Positions 16,297 to 25,701 of a DNA stretch of 64,000 nt are shown piece by piece; within the stretch, counting starts at the first letter, position 1; each line of letters opens with the position of its first letter. The stretch is from a bacterium (GTDB taxonomy: Bacteria; Planctomycetota; Planctomycetia; Planctomycetales; Planctomycetaceae), in NCBI GenBank assembly GCA_016125225.1, contig WGME01000003.1, positions 1,054,001 to 1,118,000 of the forward strand, given 5' to 3'. Below the pieces are notes generated by a model, which worked only from the letters and a program-made list of their open reading frames with translations, searched no databases and was not told the DNA's origin. The translations under genes were made by a program, and so were the position numbers.

Positions 16297-18153
16297 CTAA
16301 TTGAGTTCTTCCAGAGTAGCCTGTTTCCGCTCCATCACCCGGCGGTTATAGACGGCAATGGTGTCTTTCCGTCGCAGCATTCCCAGTAGTTTTCCCGGTT
16401 CTTTGGGCGAGAGCACGGGGAGTTCGTCCAGATTTAGCTGCGTGAAGCGTGTGAGCGCCGTGTTGAGGTCATCATCCGGAGAAACGCTGACGAGTTTCGT
16501 GGTCATGATGTCGCGCGCGACGGCCAATCGCCAGATCACTTCGTCATACAAATAGGCTCGCAAATCATCAGTCGAGAAGATGCCCACCATGCGGTTCTGG
16601 GCATCAACCACGGGAAAATAGTTCTGCCGGGAATCGGGAATCGCGTGCAGAATGTCTTCCAACGTCATCGATTCCGGGATGGTTTTACGCTCTTTCAAGG
16701 GGACAGCAGAGACCCGGAGACCTTCCAGCACATCGATGATGAAGTCGCCGCGGTGAGCGGGAGATTCCAGCCGTGACGGAACTTGTTTGATATAAAGTTT
16801 CCACGGTCGGCAGAGGAGAAAACAAATCGTGGCCACCCACATCGAGGGCAGCAGCAATTTGTAGTCACCCGTCATTTCCGACACCATGATGATCGTGGAA
16901 ATGGGGGCGTGGGCACTCCCCGCGAAGAAACCGGCCATCCCCATGATGGTGTAGATTTCCGGGTGCGGGACGAGTTCCGGCCAGACCACATGCAGGGCCT
17001 GTCCGACCGCGGCACCAACACAACCCCCAATCACCATCGACGGTCCAAAGACGCCGCCCGAACCGCCGGAACTGATCGTCAGGCTGGTCGTCACGATCTT
17101 CACCAGGGCGATACACAGCAGTAAGGGCACACCCAGTTCAGCCGTGTTTTCCAGGGCGTATTGCAGTACGCCATATCCCGTGGAGAGGACGGCGAGTGCC
17201 CGCTCGTTTTTTCCGAAGGCATAATACATGGCCAAGCCCGTTGCCCCGGCGAGAAATGCTCCGATTGCCGGTCGTACCTGCCGTAAGATGGGCAGTTTCG
17301 CGAACAGTTTGTGAACGCCGTAAAACGTCTTGATGTACAGGACGCTGCAGAGAACCAGCAACACGGACAGCACGGTCAACGGAAAGAGTTCATACACCGA
17401 ACTCAACGAGTAATGGAGTCGGTCGCCGAACAAGGGCATGAATTGTCGGCTGGTTGGTAAGAACAACGAGTAAACACAATAGCCGACGATGGAGGAAACA
17501 GCAGCCGGGACGATGACTTCCGATTCCAGATCGGCTTCGCTGTAGAGAATTTCGGCGGCGAACAAGGCCCCGGCCAAGGGAGCCCGGAAGATCGCTCCGA
17601 CTCCGGCACCCATTCCCGCCGCCAGCATGATGCGGCGATCGCGGGCACTCAATTTCAGGTAAGTCGCCAGGCAGGACCCGAATCCGGCACCAATCTGCGC
17701 AATTGGTCCCTCTCGTCCGCCTGAACCACCCGTTCCCAAAGTGATCGCCGACGCCAACGTTTTGATGACGGGAACTTGCGGGCGGACATACCCCCTTTTT
17801 TGATGAAATGATTCAATCGCTGCATCGGTCCCGTGCCCTTCGGCTTCGGGGGCAAACGTGTAGACGAGCGAGCCGGAGGCCAAGCCCCCCACGGTCATGA
17901 TTGTCAGTAACCAGAAGGGGGAAAACGCCCGGTCTTCATGCTGGAAAAAGGGGTGTTCGCCCGCCGGTTCACGGGGTTCGTAGCCCGCAAAGTAAGACAG
18001 GCTGTAGTGCATCACGGCCTGGCTGGAGATCTGAAAGAAATAGGCTCCCACCCCCGCGACAACACCGATAATGCCCGACAAGACAAACCACTTGACGGAA
18101 GACTTGAGATCTAAGGCATGGACCAGTCGGTCGACCCATCGAGGTCGTTCCAT
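16297..18153 (-). CDS. ClC-type chloride channel/antiporter with C-terminal CBS pair
   Basis: This is an inner-membrane voltage-gated chloride channel family protein of about 618 residues. The membrane domain (about 15-440) shows the selectivity motifs GSGGREGPIAQ, which includes the gating Glu, and GSGGVFGPS. A CBS pair follows at about 475-600, ending with a basic tail. Bacterial ClC proteins are channels or Cl-/H+ exchangers; which type applies here cannot be settled by eye. The ATG at 18153 has AAAGGAA nine bases upstream; an in-frame ATG at 18198 would add 15 residues and remains possible. Confidence 0.92.
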   Translation of the reverse strand: MERPRWVDRLVHALDLKSSVKWFVLSGIIGVVAGVGAYFFQISSQAVMHYSLSYFAGYEPREPAGEHPFFQHEDRAFSPFWLLTIMTVGGLASGSLVYTFAPEAEGHGTDAAIESFHQKRGYVRPQVPVIKTLASAITLGTGGSGGREGPIAQIGAGFGSCLATYLKLSARDRRIMLAAGMGAGVGAIFRAPLAGALFAAEILYSEADLESEVIVPAAVSSIVGYCVYSLFLPTSRQFMPLFGDRLHYSLSSVYELFPLTVLSVLLVLCSVLYIKTFYGVHKLFAKLPILRQVRPAIGAFLAGATGLAMYYAFGKNERALAVLSTGYGVLQYALENTAELGVPLLLCIALVKIVTTSLTISSGGSGGVFGPSMVIGGCVGAAVGQALHVVWPELVPHPEIYTIMGMAGFFAGSAHAPISTIIMVSEMTGDYKLLLPSMWVATICFLLCRPWKLYIKQVPSRLESPAHRGDFIIDVLEGLRVSAVPLKERKTIPESMTLEDILHAIPDSRQNYFPVVDAQNRMVGIFSTDDLRAYLYDEVIWRLAVARDIMTTKLVSVSPDDDLNTALTRFTQLNLDELPVLSPKEPGKLLGMLRRKDTIAVYNRRVMERKQATLEELN

Positions 18154-18297
18154 CGCCAGTGGTTCCTTTGAATTGCGAGTACCGGGCTGAATTTTCATCG
18201 AACCCTATCAGGTCGGCGGGCTAGCGTCAAAGTGCCCGCCTCGGCACAATTCATTCACTGGACCTTTCTACCTCACCTCGCGACCAAGTTGATCACC

Positions 18298-19602
18298 ATG
18301 AACATCCCCCCTTGGTTCTTTCGGTTTCGGTTCGTTTTTCGGCTGACTTTGCTGGCGTTTCTTGCTGGTGCCACCTTTCATGTCGGTCAGGCAGCCGAGA
18401 GTCTGGAACTTCCGGCGACTGATGAGGGAGTTCCCGGGGCCGGTCCGATCCGTCGGTACGACTGGTTTCGGAATCTCTGGAATCAACGCCGGTCAGCATG
18501 GTCTCAGCGTGTCGAGCAGGATCAGAACGCTCTGGTTTTCCTTGGAGATTCAATCACCCAAGGCTGGGGCGACAATTTTCAGGGACGCTTTCCAGGCGTG
18601 AAACTGGCGAACCGGGGCATCAGCGGCGACACCACCCGGGGCATGCTGCTGCGACTGAAAGACGACGTGCTCGTACTGAATCCCCGGGGAGTGGTGCTGT
18701 TGATGGGCACCAATGACCTCGAAGAAGGGGCCGAGCCGGAAGTTATCGCGGGGAATCTGAAGCTGATCATTGCCGCCTTGAAAGAGCACCGTGAAGACTT
18801 GCCCATCGTCCTGTGCGAAGTCTTCCCCAGCGATGCGTCAAAGAAGCGTCCGGCGGATAAGATTAAACGGATCAACGAGTTGTATCGCGCCGCGGTGAAA
18901 GGTGATCCGCAAGTCACCGTCGTTGACACGTGGACGCTGTTCGCCAATCCGGAAGGCAACGCGAAGGCCGAAGAATTTCCTGATTTGCTGCATCCCAATG
19001 AGAAGGGCTACGCCATGTGGGCGGCTGCCATTCGCCCGGTGTTGGCGACGCTCGAATTCCTGGAAACGGAAGCCGACGAGTTCACGCCAGAACCCGGATT
19101 TGAAAGCCTCTTCAATGGTAAAGACTTGACGGGCTGGGGGTTCCGCGTGCAGAAAACGCTGGAAAAACAGGAATCCTTTGACGGTCAGACCGCTAGCACC
19201 GATGGCCGTTATGTCGCCAAGCATGGCCGCATCATCGTCACCACGCCGCCGGAAGGCCGCCGCGTGCAGCAGATGTGGACTACTCGCGAATTCCCTGAAA
19301 ACTTCGTGCTGAAGCTCGAATTCCGAGCCACGCCCAACGCCGATAGTGGCGTGTTCATTCGTCAGCCGCAGTTACAGTGCCGCGACTACCCGCTCGCTGG
19401 TCCCTATAAAGACCTGCAGCATTACAAGCCGCAGGACTGGAATGAACTGGTCGTGACGGTGAAAGACAACGTCGCCCACTGCACCTGCAATGGCGAGGTG
19501 CTGGAAGCCGCCCTGAAAGTTCCCCCGACCGGACCGATCGGTCTCGAAGGGGACCGCGGGCAAATGGAGTACCGGCGGATTCGTTTGATGCCGTTGCCGT
19601 AA
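18298..19602 (+). CDS. Exported GDSL esterase fused to DUF1080 domain
   Basis: This 434-residue exported protein has two domains. After a signal peptide (about 1-33) comes an SGNH/GDSL hydrolase (about 45-270) with FLGDSITQGW (nucleophile Ser), NRGISGDTT, LLMGTNDLEE and the catalytic DLLHPNEKGY. The second part (about 285-434) is a DUF1080 domain (the fold now named 3-keto-disaccharide hydrolase), from FNGKDLTGW through NADSGVFIRQP and QDWNELVVTVK to the closing EYRRIRLMPLP. The pairing suggests action on an esterified or oxidised glycan, which is an inference. It is divergent from the ClC gene. Confidence 0.88.
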   Translation: MNIPPWFFRFRFVFRLTLLAFLAGATFHVGQAAESLELPATDEGVPGAGPIRRYDWFRNLWNQRRSAWSQRVEQDQNALVFLGDSITQGWGDNFQGRFPGVKLANRGISGDTTRGMLLRLKDDVLVLNPRGVVLLMGTNDLEEGAEPEVIAGNLKLIIAALKEHREDLPIVLCEVFPSDASKKRPADKIKRINELYRAAVKGDPQVTVVDTWTLFANPEGNAKAEEFPDLLHPNEKGYAMWAAAIRPVLATLEFLETEADEFTPEPGFESLFNGKDLTGWGFRVQKTLEKQESFDGQTASTDGRYVAKHGRIIVTTPPEGRRVQQMWTTREFPENFVLKLEFRATPNADSGVFIRQPQLQCRDYPLAGPYKDLQHYKPQDWNELVVTVKDNVAHCTCNGEVLEAALKVPPTGPIGLEGDRGQMEYRRIRLMPLP

Positions 19603-19812
19603 CGGTTTCAGTTGAAATCTGTCGAGGAGGCTGCTAGGCTCTCGCGTTCCGGTTCCTGGGTCCTTGGGTGACCTGGAACGCTGTCGAGACAGCGCCGTTG
19701 ACCTCCGGAATGGCCGTAACTTCTTGTCAGGAAGCCGTTTTGGCTCGGCAGGTGGTGTCGGCAATCTGCTGTTTTGGTCCGCTCCGGGCTTTAGAGTTCA
19801 AACTGAGAATCC

Positions 19813-21294
19813 ATGTTTGAGGGCATCACTACTGGCCTGAAGGCCGCTGTGTCGATGTTGGGCCGGGGCGGCAAGCTCACGGAAGCCAATATTCGTGATG
19901 GCTTGGCCGAGGTCAAACGGGCTTTGCTGGAAGCCGACGTCAATTACGACGTCGCCACCGCTTTCGTTAAGCGGGTGACCAGCGAAGCTCTGGGTGAAAA
20001 AGTCCTCAAATCTCTCCGTCCCGATCAGCAATTCATCGGGATTGTGCATCAGCAACTCGTCGGTCTCATGGGGCCGACCGATCATTCTTTGCATCTCCGC
20101 CGTGATGGTCTGAACAAGATCATGATGTGCGGTCTGCAGGGCTCCGGAAAAACGACGACCTGTGGCAAACTCGCCCGGATGGTGAAAGAGGCCGGGTTCG
20201 AGCCGATGCTGGTGGCTGCCGACTTGCAGCGCCCCGCCGCTATCGAGCAGCTGAAAGTCATCGGCCAGCAGCTGGGCGTCACGGTTTATACCGAAGACCC
20301 GAAAACCAGTTCGCCGCTGCAGGTTTGCACCAATGCGTTGAAGGCGGCGAAGGCCAATGCCGCGATCAAGGTGCTCATTCTCGATACTGCCGGTCGATTG
20401 CACGTCGACCAGGAATTGATGAATGAGCTCGAACTGATTGATCGCAAGACCCAGCCTGACCAGATTCTGCTGGTCTGCGATTCGATGACCGGGCAGGATG
20501 CCGTCAACAGCGCCAAAGCCTTCAACGATGCTTTGGAAGTGGATGGCGTCATCCTTACCAAGCTCGACGGCGATACCCGCGGCGGTGCGGCGCTCAGCAT
20601 CAAAGAAGTCACCGGCGTTCCCATCAAGTACATCGGGGTCGGCGAACAGCTCGACAAGCTGGAACCGTTCCATCCCGATCGCATGGCTGGCCGTATCCTA
20701 GGCATGGGTGACGTGGTCACGCTGTTCGAGAAGGCCCAAGAAGCCTTTGATCAGGAAGAAATCCAGAAGCAGCAGGAAAAGATGCTGCAGGGGAAATTCA
20801 CCCTGGATGACTTCCGCAGTCAAATGCAGCAGATCCGCCGGATGGGTCCGCTGAAAGACATCGTGAAGATGATCCCCGGCCTTGGCAGCATGTTCGATTC
20901 CAACCCCGATATCGATGCTGAAGGGGATATGGGTCGCATCGAAGCCATCATCGGCTCGATGACCAAGCAGGAACGGAACAATCCGGACATTATTGACCGC
21001 AGCCGCCGCCATCGCATCGCCCGGGGTTCGGGGGTTGATCCTTCCGAAGTCAATCGGATGCTGAAAGACTTCGAGTCAATGGCGGGCATGATGCAGAAGA
21101 TGGCCGGCCTCGGCATGATGGACCGCATGAAGGCCATGGGCCAACTGATGAACGGGGGCTTCTTTGATCCCAACGCGGGGATGAAAGCGGTAAAGGGTTC
21201 CACCCGTTCTGGTCCGCTCGATGCCAAAGCCGCAGCAGATAAGAAGAAAAAAACCCGGAAAGACGCCAAGAAACAGAAGAAACGCAATCGTTGA
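19813..21294 (+). CDS. ffh: Signal recognition particle protein Ffh
   Basis: This is the SRP54 GTPase that binds 4.5S RNA and signal sequences and docks with FtsY. The N domain covers about 1-85, the G domain about 95-295 with P-loop [10 protein letters not shown] (107-116), DTAGR and [10 protein letters not shown], and the Met-rich M domain about 320-455. A Lys-rich tail makes the total 493 residues, about 40 longer than E. coli Ffh. It heads the rpsP-trmD-rplS block, a classical arrangement. The upstream 210 bases do not contain a recognisable 4.5S RNA. Confidence 0.97.
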   Translation: MFEGITTGLKAAVSMLGRGGKLTEANIRDGLAEVKRALLEADVNYDVATAFVKRVTSEALGEKVLKSLRPDQQFIGIVHQQLVGLMGPTDHSLHLRRDGLNKIMMCGLQGSGKTTTCGKLARMVKEAGFEPMLVAADLQRPAAIEQLKVIGQQLGVTVYTEDPKTSSPLQVCTNALKAAKANAAIKVLILDTAGRLHVDQELMNELELIDRKTQPDQILLVCDSMTGQDAVNSAKAFNDALEVDGVILTKLDGDTRGGAALSIKEVTGVPIKYIGVGEQLDKLEPFHPDRMAGRILGMGDVVTLFEKAQEAFDQEEIQKQQEKMLQGKFTLDDFRSQMQQIRRMGPLKDIVKMIPGLGSMFDSNPDIDAEGDMGRIEAIIGSMTKQERNNPDIIDRSRRHRIARGSGVDPSEVNRMLKDFESMAGMMQKMAGLGMMDRMKAMGQLMNGGFFDPNAGMKAVKGSTRSGPLDAKAAADKKKKTRKDAKKQKKRNR

Positions 21295-21405
21295 AATTCC
21301 AGGATGAAGTGCGAAGGTTGAAGGCTAACGGAAGTTGTCCCTGATTCCCCGCTGTGATTTCCATTCATCCTTCAGAATTCATCCTTTACTAAGAGGAGTT
21401 TGTGA

Positions 21406-21777
21406 GTGGCCGTTCGGATTCGTATGAAGAAACTGGGACGTAAGCACCGTCCCTTTTACCGCATCTGTGTGATGGATTCGCGCGTGCATCGCGAAGGCAA
21501 GGCGATTGAAGAAGTCGGCTGGTACGATACCGCCGTCAGCGACAAGGCCAAGCGCGTCAGCATCAAGCTCGACCGCGTGGACTACTGGCTGTCGGTCGGC
21601 GCCAGCATGTCGGATCGCGTGGCCACGCTGGTCAAGAAGGTGAAGACGAACAAGTTCGGTGTCGCGGCGGCTCCGCCTCCGATGCAGGAACCGAAGCAAC
21701 CCGAACCACCAGCAGCCGAAGCTCCCGCTGAAGAAGCCGTAGCGGCCGAAGCTCCTGCGGAAGGTGGCGAAGGCTAA
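21406..21777 (+). CDS. rpsP: 30S ribosomal protein S16 with C-terminal extension
   Basis: This is ribosomal protein S16, needed for 30S assembly. The conserved body runs from AVRIRMKKLGRKHRPFYRI through residue about 85. The remaining 38 residues are a low-complexity Ala/Glu/Pro tail not found in typical S16 (about 80-90 residues). The start is GTG, with GAGGAG seven bases upstream. It is followed by trmD without the usual rimM in between. Confidence 0.95.
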   Translation: MAVRIRMKKLGRKHRPFYRICVMDSRVHREGKAIEEVGWYDTAVSDKAKRVSIKLDRVDYWLSVGASMSDRVATLVKKVKTNKFGVAAAPPPMQEPKQPEPPAAEAPAEEAVAAEAPAEGGEG

Positions 21778-21855
21778 GCCGTCGGTCGGAAGTTCGGAGC
21801 AGCATTTTGCGATGCCTGTTCAAGCCTTCCGGCGAACATGAACCATGAGACGATC

Positions 21856-22584
21856 ATGCGGTTCGATGTCCTGACACTGTTTCCCGAGTTGTTTCACAGC
21901 TATCTGCAGCAAAGCCTGCTCAAGCTGGCGATTCAGAAATCGCTGGTCGACGTGCAACTCTGGAACTTCCGGGACTGGACCACGGATCGTCATAAGTCGG
22001 TGGATGCCCCGCCATATGGAGGGGGGCCAGGCATGCTTATCATGTGTCCGCCCGTGTTCGAATGTGTCGAACATGTGCAGGCGCAAGGTGCGGCGCCCGG
22101 CCAACTGGTGATGCTGACGCCCGCCGGTCGACGGCTCGATCAGCGGCTGGTGGAAGAACTGGCGACCTTGCCGCGGCTGTTGCTGCTGTGCGGTCGCTAC
22201 GAAGGGTTTGATGAGCGGATCTCGCAGGGGCTGAAACCCATCGAGATTTCGGCCGGAGATTTCGTCTGCAATGGCGGCGAAGTTCCAGCCATGCTCATCA
22301 TCGATACGGTGATTCGTCTCATTCCCGGTGTTCTGGGTGATGAAACGAGCCACAAGTACGACTCCTTCGCAGAATCGGGACTGTTGGAATACCCCCAGTT
22401 CACGCGACCACGTGAGTATCGGGGGCTGACCGTGCCCGATGTATTATTGAGTGGCAACCACCAGGAAATCGCCCGGTGGCGACAGGAAGAAAGTCTGAAA
22501 CGGACCGCCGAACGACGCCGAACACCCCCTGCGAATGTCCCACGGCCTCCTGTCCCCTGGCAGGAAGATTGGCCGACCGACTAG
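21856..22584 (+). CDS. trmD: tRNA (guanine37-N1)-methyltransferase TrmD
   Basis: TrmD methylates G37 next to the anticodon using S-adenosylmethionine and prevents frameshifting. The trefoil-knot SPOUT signatures are present: PYGGGPGM, LLLCGRYEGFDERI and GDFVCNGGE. The product is about 242 residues, close to the family norm. The start is placed at the ATG giving MRFDVLTLFPE, the family's standard opening; an ATG at 21838 would add six residues. It lies between rpsP and rplS as in most bacteria. Confidence 0.96.
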   Translation: MRFDVLTLFPELFHSYLQQSLLKLAIQKSLVDVQLWNFRDWTTDRHKSVDAPPYGGGPGMLIMCPPVFECVEHVQAQGAAPGQLVMLTPAGRRLDQRLVEELATLPRLLLLCGRYEGFDERISQGLKPIEISAGDFVCNGGEVPAMLIIDTVIRLIPGVLGDETSHKYDSFAESGLLEYPQFTRPREYRGLTVPDVLLSGNHQEIARWRQEESLKRTAERRRTPPANVPRPPVPWQEDWPTD

Positions 22585-22662
22585 CCGCTGTGTGCGAAAC
22601 CATTAGAAATCGGAACTCGGTCCCTGGTTGACCGATCGAAGTTGTAGAAAGTGATGTGAGTC

Positions 22663-23031
22663 ATGCGAAACAAACTGATTGTGGTTGCTGAGCAGTCGAG
22701 CCTACGGGCCGATCCGATCGAATTCGAGATTGGCGACACCCTCGATGTCCATCAGCGAATTCTGGAAGGTGACAAAGAGCGCATCCAGATTTTCAACGGC
22801 GTGGTGATCGCTCGTAGTGGCACCGGCGTCGCGGAAAATTTCACCGTCCGCCGCATTGTGGCGGGTGAAGGGGTCGAGCGAACCTTCCCGATCCATTCCC
22901 CGAAACTCGCCAAGGTCGTGGTCAAGCGTCACGGGAAAGTCCGTCGCGCCAAGCTCTTCTTCCTGCGTGGTCGTACTGGTAAGGCCACCCGCCTCACCGA
23001 ACGCAGCGACAAGGTCACCAAGTCGGAATAA
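22663..23031 (+). CDS. rplS: 50S ribosomal protein L19
   Basis: This is ribosomal protein L19, located at the subunit interface. The 122-residue product shows GDTLDVHQRILEGDKERIQIFNGVVIARSG (with the substitutions expected in planctomycetes), FTVRRIVAGEGVER and the basic KVRRAKLFFLRGRTGKA tail. Length and position after trmD are standard. Confidence 0.96.
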   Translation: MRNKLIVVAEQSSLRADPIEFEIGDTLDVHQRILEGDKERIQIFNGVVIARSGTGVAENFTVRRIVAGEGVERTFPIHSPKLAKVVVKRHGKVRRAKLFFLRGRTGKATRLTERSDKVTKSE

Positions 23032-23055
23032 TGGCCTCCGCTGGGAGTTCACCAG

Positions 23056-23478
23056 ATGTGGGAGTTTCTCCGACGCCTGATTCGCGGGCGTCGGAGAGCC
23101 GACTCACTTGGCTCCGCCGGCGAAGAGCAAGCCGCCGCTTATCTCCGCCAATTGGGCTGGCGGATTCTCGCGCGGAATTATCGCCATAGGCTGGGTGAAC
23201 TCGACCTGATTGCGCAAGATGGCGACACCGTAGTGTTCGTCGAGGTGAAAACACGGTCGGGGGCCAGTCATGGTTTGCCCCTCGAAGCGGTCCATCTCGA
23301 CAAGCAGCGGCGGATCACACGGATCGCTCTCGCGTATCTCAAACAGCGCGGGTGGCTGGAACGACGCAGCCGTTTTGATGTCATTTCGATCGTCTTGTCA
23401 GGCGGCGATCAACCCCCGCAACTCAGTCATTACCGCCACGCCTTCGAAGCCCACGGACGCGGCCAGATGTATTCCTGA
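23056..23478 (+). CDS. YraN/UPF0102 family nuclease-like protein
   Basis: This 140-residue protein belongs to the YraN (UPF0102) family, which has a restriction-endonuclease-like fold. Diagnostic segments are EEQAAAYLRQLGWRI, NYRHRLGELDLIAQDGDTVVFVEVKTR (including the E-D-ExK catalytic pattern) and the final QPPQLSHYRHAF. The cellular role of the family is not established. It is 24 bases after rplS; in many bacteria yraN follows rplS with rnhB in between, and rnhB is absent here. Confidence 0.88.
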   Translation: MWEFLRRLIRGRRRADSLGSAGEEQAAAYLRQLGWRILARNYRHRLGELDLIAQDGDTVVFVEVKTRSGASHGLPLEAVHLDKQRRITRIALAYLKQRGWLERRSRFDVISIVLSGGDQPPQLSHYRHAFEAHGRGQMYS

Positions 23479-23490
23479 GGATGCGATGCC

Positions 23491-24510
23491 TTGAAAATCG
23501 CGGTGCTCGAAGTGGTCTCGGCGGGATTCTTCGGTCCTGATCCCGAGCCCTCTCTGCTTCGCGAAGGCCTGGCAATGTGGTCGGCCATCATCGCCGATTT
23601 GATGGCAGTTCCCGGCTTGGTCATCGACACGCTGATCCAGACGAATTGTCACCAGCAACAGCTTCGTGCCGATCATGTGCATCTTTGGCTGATCGATGAT
23701 GTAGCTGAATCCACAGTGTGCTGGGAAGCCGCATGTGAAAATGCAGATGCTGCGTTAATCATTGCTCCCGAGTTCTCTGGGATGCTGGCCAATCTCGTGA
23801 GTGCCGTCCCTCAGCAAGTTATGGTATGGAACGCACTTCCAGAAACAATCGGTCTGTGCTCAGACAAATTCGAACTTTGTGAGCATCTGCAAAGAAACGG
23901 CATTTCGACCATTCCCACCAGAGTATTGGACTGGTCGTGCCCCCCAGATTTTCGCCGGGGGAGTTATGTCATCAAACCCCGCGACGGAGCCGGTTCGTAC
24001 CTCGTCCGCATGGTCTCAAGTTTGCAGGAATGGTCGCAAGTCCGACAAGAGTATGTCGGGCTGACGGAAACTCAACCGCTCATTCAACCCTGCATCGCCG
24101 GGCGCAGCGTTTCAATGGCCGGATGGTTTGGCGATTCCGGCATGACTCTTCTACCCATCGCCGAACAGCATCTCTCGGAAGACGGGCAATACCGTTATCT
24201 CGGCGGGCAGATACCGGCGAACATGACAGAGTCCGAAGCGGCTGCGGTGTCGCATCTCTTCCGCAATGCCACGGAATCGCTGCCCGGCCTGCGGGGTTAT
24301 ATTGGGGCCGATATGATCTTGCCGATCGATGATCCCCTGTCACCAGTGCTGGTCGAAATCAACCCGCGATTCACCACGAGCTATGTGGGATATCGGCAGC
24401 TCTGGTCACGGTCCCCCTGGCCAGAATGGTTGAGTGGCAAGCCGCTCGATTGGTCATGGAATGCCGCTCAAAGGACTGTCCGGTTTCGTGCGGATGGAAC
24501 ATGGGAGTAA
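23491..24510 (+). CDS. ATP-grasp enzyme, MfnD-like (tyramine-glutamate ligase type)
   Basis: This 339-residue protein has an N-terminal pre-ATP-grasp region and an ATP-grasp core: SYVIKPRDGAGS (about 151-162), a central QPCIAGRSVSMAGW segment, and the Mg-binding VEINPRFTTSY near residue 290. In methanogens and H4MPT-using bacteria, MfnD of this superfamily joins glutamate to tyramine in methanofuran synthesis. I infer that role mainly because the next gene, four bases downstream, is an MfnF-like ASKHA protein. The start is TTG with GAGGA ten bases upstream. It overlaps nothing and is 12 bases after yraN. Other ATP-grasp ligase functions cannot be excluded. Confidence 0.72.
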   Translation: MKIAVLEVVSAGFFGPDPEPSLLREGLAMWSAIIADLMAVPGLVIDTLIQTNCHQQQLRADHVHLWLIDDVAESTVCWEAACENADAALIIAPEFSGMLANLVSAVPQQVMVWNALPETIGLCSDKFELCEHLQRNGISTIPTRVLDWSCPPDFRRGSYVIKPRDGAGSYLVRMVSSLQEWSQVRQEYVGLTETQPLIQPCIAGRSVSMAGWFGDSGMTLLPIAEQHLSEDGQYRYLGGQIPANMTESEAAAVSHLFRNATESLPGLRGYIGADMILPIDDPLSPVLVEINPRFTTSYVGYRQLWSRSPWPEWLSGKPLDWSWNAAQRTVRFRADGTWE

Positions 24511-24514
24511 CGCC

Positions 24515-25540
24515 ATGCAGCCACTTGTGTTGGGGCTCGATATCGGAGGGGCGAATCTCAAGGCGGCAACGTCACGGGGGGATGCCCGTTCGCTGGCGTT
24601 TCCTCTCTGGAAACAGCCTGAGAAGTTAGCCGCCGCCGTGCGGGAACTGGTGGCACGCTGCTCCGACGCGGAATGCATCGCCGTGACCATGACCGGTGAG
24701 CTGGCCGACTGTTATGCGACCAAAGCCGACGGTGTCAGGCAGATTTTGAATGCCGTGGCATCGGTCGCCGAACATCGACAAATTCATGTCTGGGGTGTTG
24801 ATGGCCGGTTCCATGCCATCGAGTCGGCGGTTCACCATCCGTTGACAGTGGCTGCATCGAATTGGCATGGGCTCGCGTCGTGGGTGGCACAGCGATATCT
24901 ACAAGAGTCCGGATTATTGATCGATCTGGGGTCGACCACGACCGACATCATTCTGTTTGTGGGGGGGCAGCCCACCGCGATCGGGCGGACCGATTTAACA
25001 CGCCTGCAGGCGGGCGAACTGGTTTACACCGGTACGCGTCGCACGCCGTTATGTGCGGTGGTTTCGCAAGTGCCGTATCAGGGGCAACTGGTGCCCGTCG
25101 CGGCAGAGCTGTTTGCCACGACTCTGGATGTCTATCTGAGGCTTGGTCTTGTTCCGGAAGATCCCACGGATCTTGATACCGCAGATGGACGACCCGCCAC
25201 ACGCGATGCGGCTGGCAATCGATTGTGCCACATGTTGTGCTGCGACTCTGCAGAATTGAATGCTGACGAGATTCAAACCCTCGCCGAATTCTGCCTGGAG
25301 CAGCAACTTCAAGGCTTGGAAAACGCCGTGCGACGGGTCATCAACCGGCAGCCTGGGCAACTTGATCGGCTGGTGCTGAGTGGTTCCGGCGTCTTTCTGG
25401 GTGAGATACTATTGGATCGAATGCCCGAGTGTGCTGATCTCACGACCACCTCGCTTGCACGGGAATTGACTCCCGAGTTGGCATCCGCGGCGTGTGCGTA
25501 TGCCGTGGCCTGTCTCTTGGCGGAAACATCCGCCAGATAA
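24515..25540 (+). CDS. H4MPT-linked C1 pathway protein (MfnF-like, hydantoinase/oxoprolinase family)
   Basis: This 341-residue ASKHA-fold protein carries the phosphate-1 motif LGLDIGGANLKAA at the N-terminus, a central LLIDLGSTTTDII (phosphate-2) and a C-terminal LVLSGSGVFLGE (adenosine). These match the family annotated as H4MPT-linked C1 transfer pathway protein; archaeal MfnF condenses the furan and tyramine parts of methanofuran. In planctomycetes such genes accompany formaldehyde oxidation/detoxification via methanofuran and H4MPT. The ATG at 24515 is chosen because GGGAG lies eight bases upstream and it starts right after the ATP-grasp stop. Confidence 0.78.
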   Translation: MQPLVLGLDIGGANLKAATSRGDARSLAFPLWKQPEKLAAAVRELVARCSDAECIAVTMTGELADCYATKADGVRQILNAVASVAEHRQIHVWGVDGRFHAIESAVHHPLTVAASNWHGLASWVAQRYLQESGLLIDLGSTTTDIILFVGGQPTAIGRTDLTRLQAGELVYTGTRRTPLCAVVSQVPYQGQLVPVAAELFATTLDVYLRLGLVPEDPTDLDTADGRPATRDAAGNRLCHMLCCDSAELNADEIQTLAEFCLEQQLQGLENAVRRVINRQPGQLDRLVLSGSGVFLGEILLDRMPECADLTTTSLARELTPELASAACAYAVACLLAETSAR

Positions 25541-25701
25541 AGTGGGGGGTCTGCGTGGTCTTTGGCGGTCGTGTCGGAAGATTCACTCACTCACTGTCTT
25601 TGGAGGCAAATCACACAAGCCTCGGCCACGAAAACTACCGATGACACGTTACGGCGAAATCCGTTTTGGGTGTTGCGCCTTGCCACGGAAGGTCTCAGCC
25701 G

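Noticed and set aside
19603-19812. Possible 4.5S (SRP) RNA upstream of ffh
   Set aside because: The region contains a CTCCGGAATGG stretch reminiscent of the SRP RNA loop, but the GGTCAGG...GGAAGGnAGCAGCC core is missing and no long stem forms.
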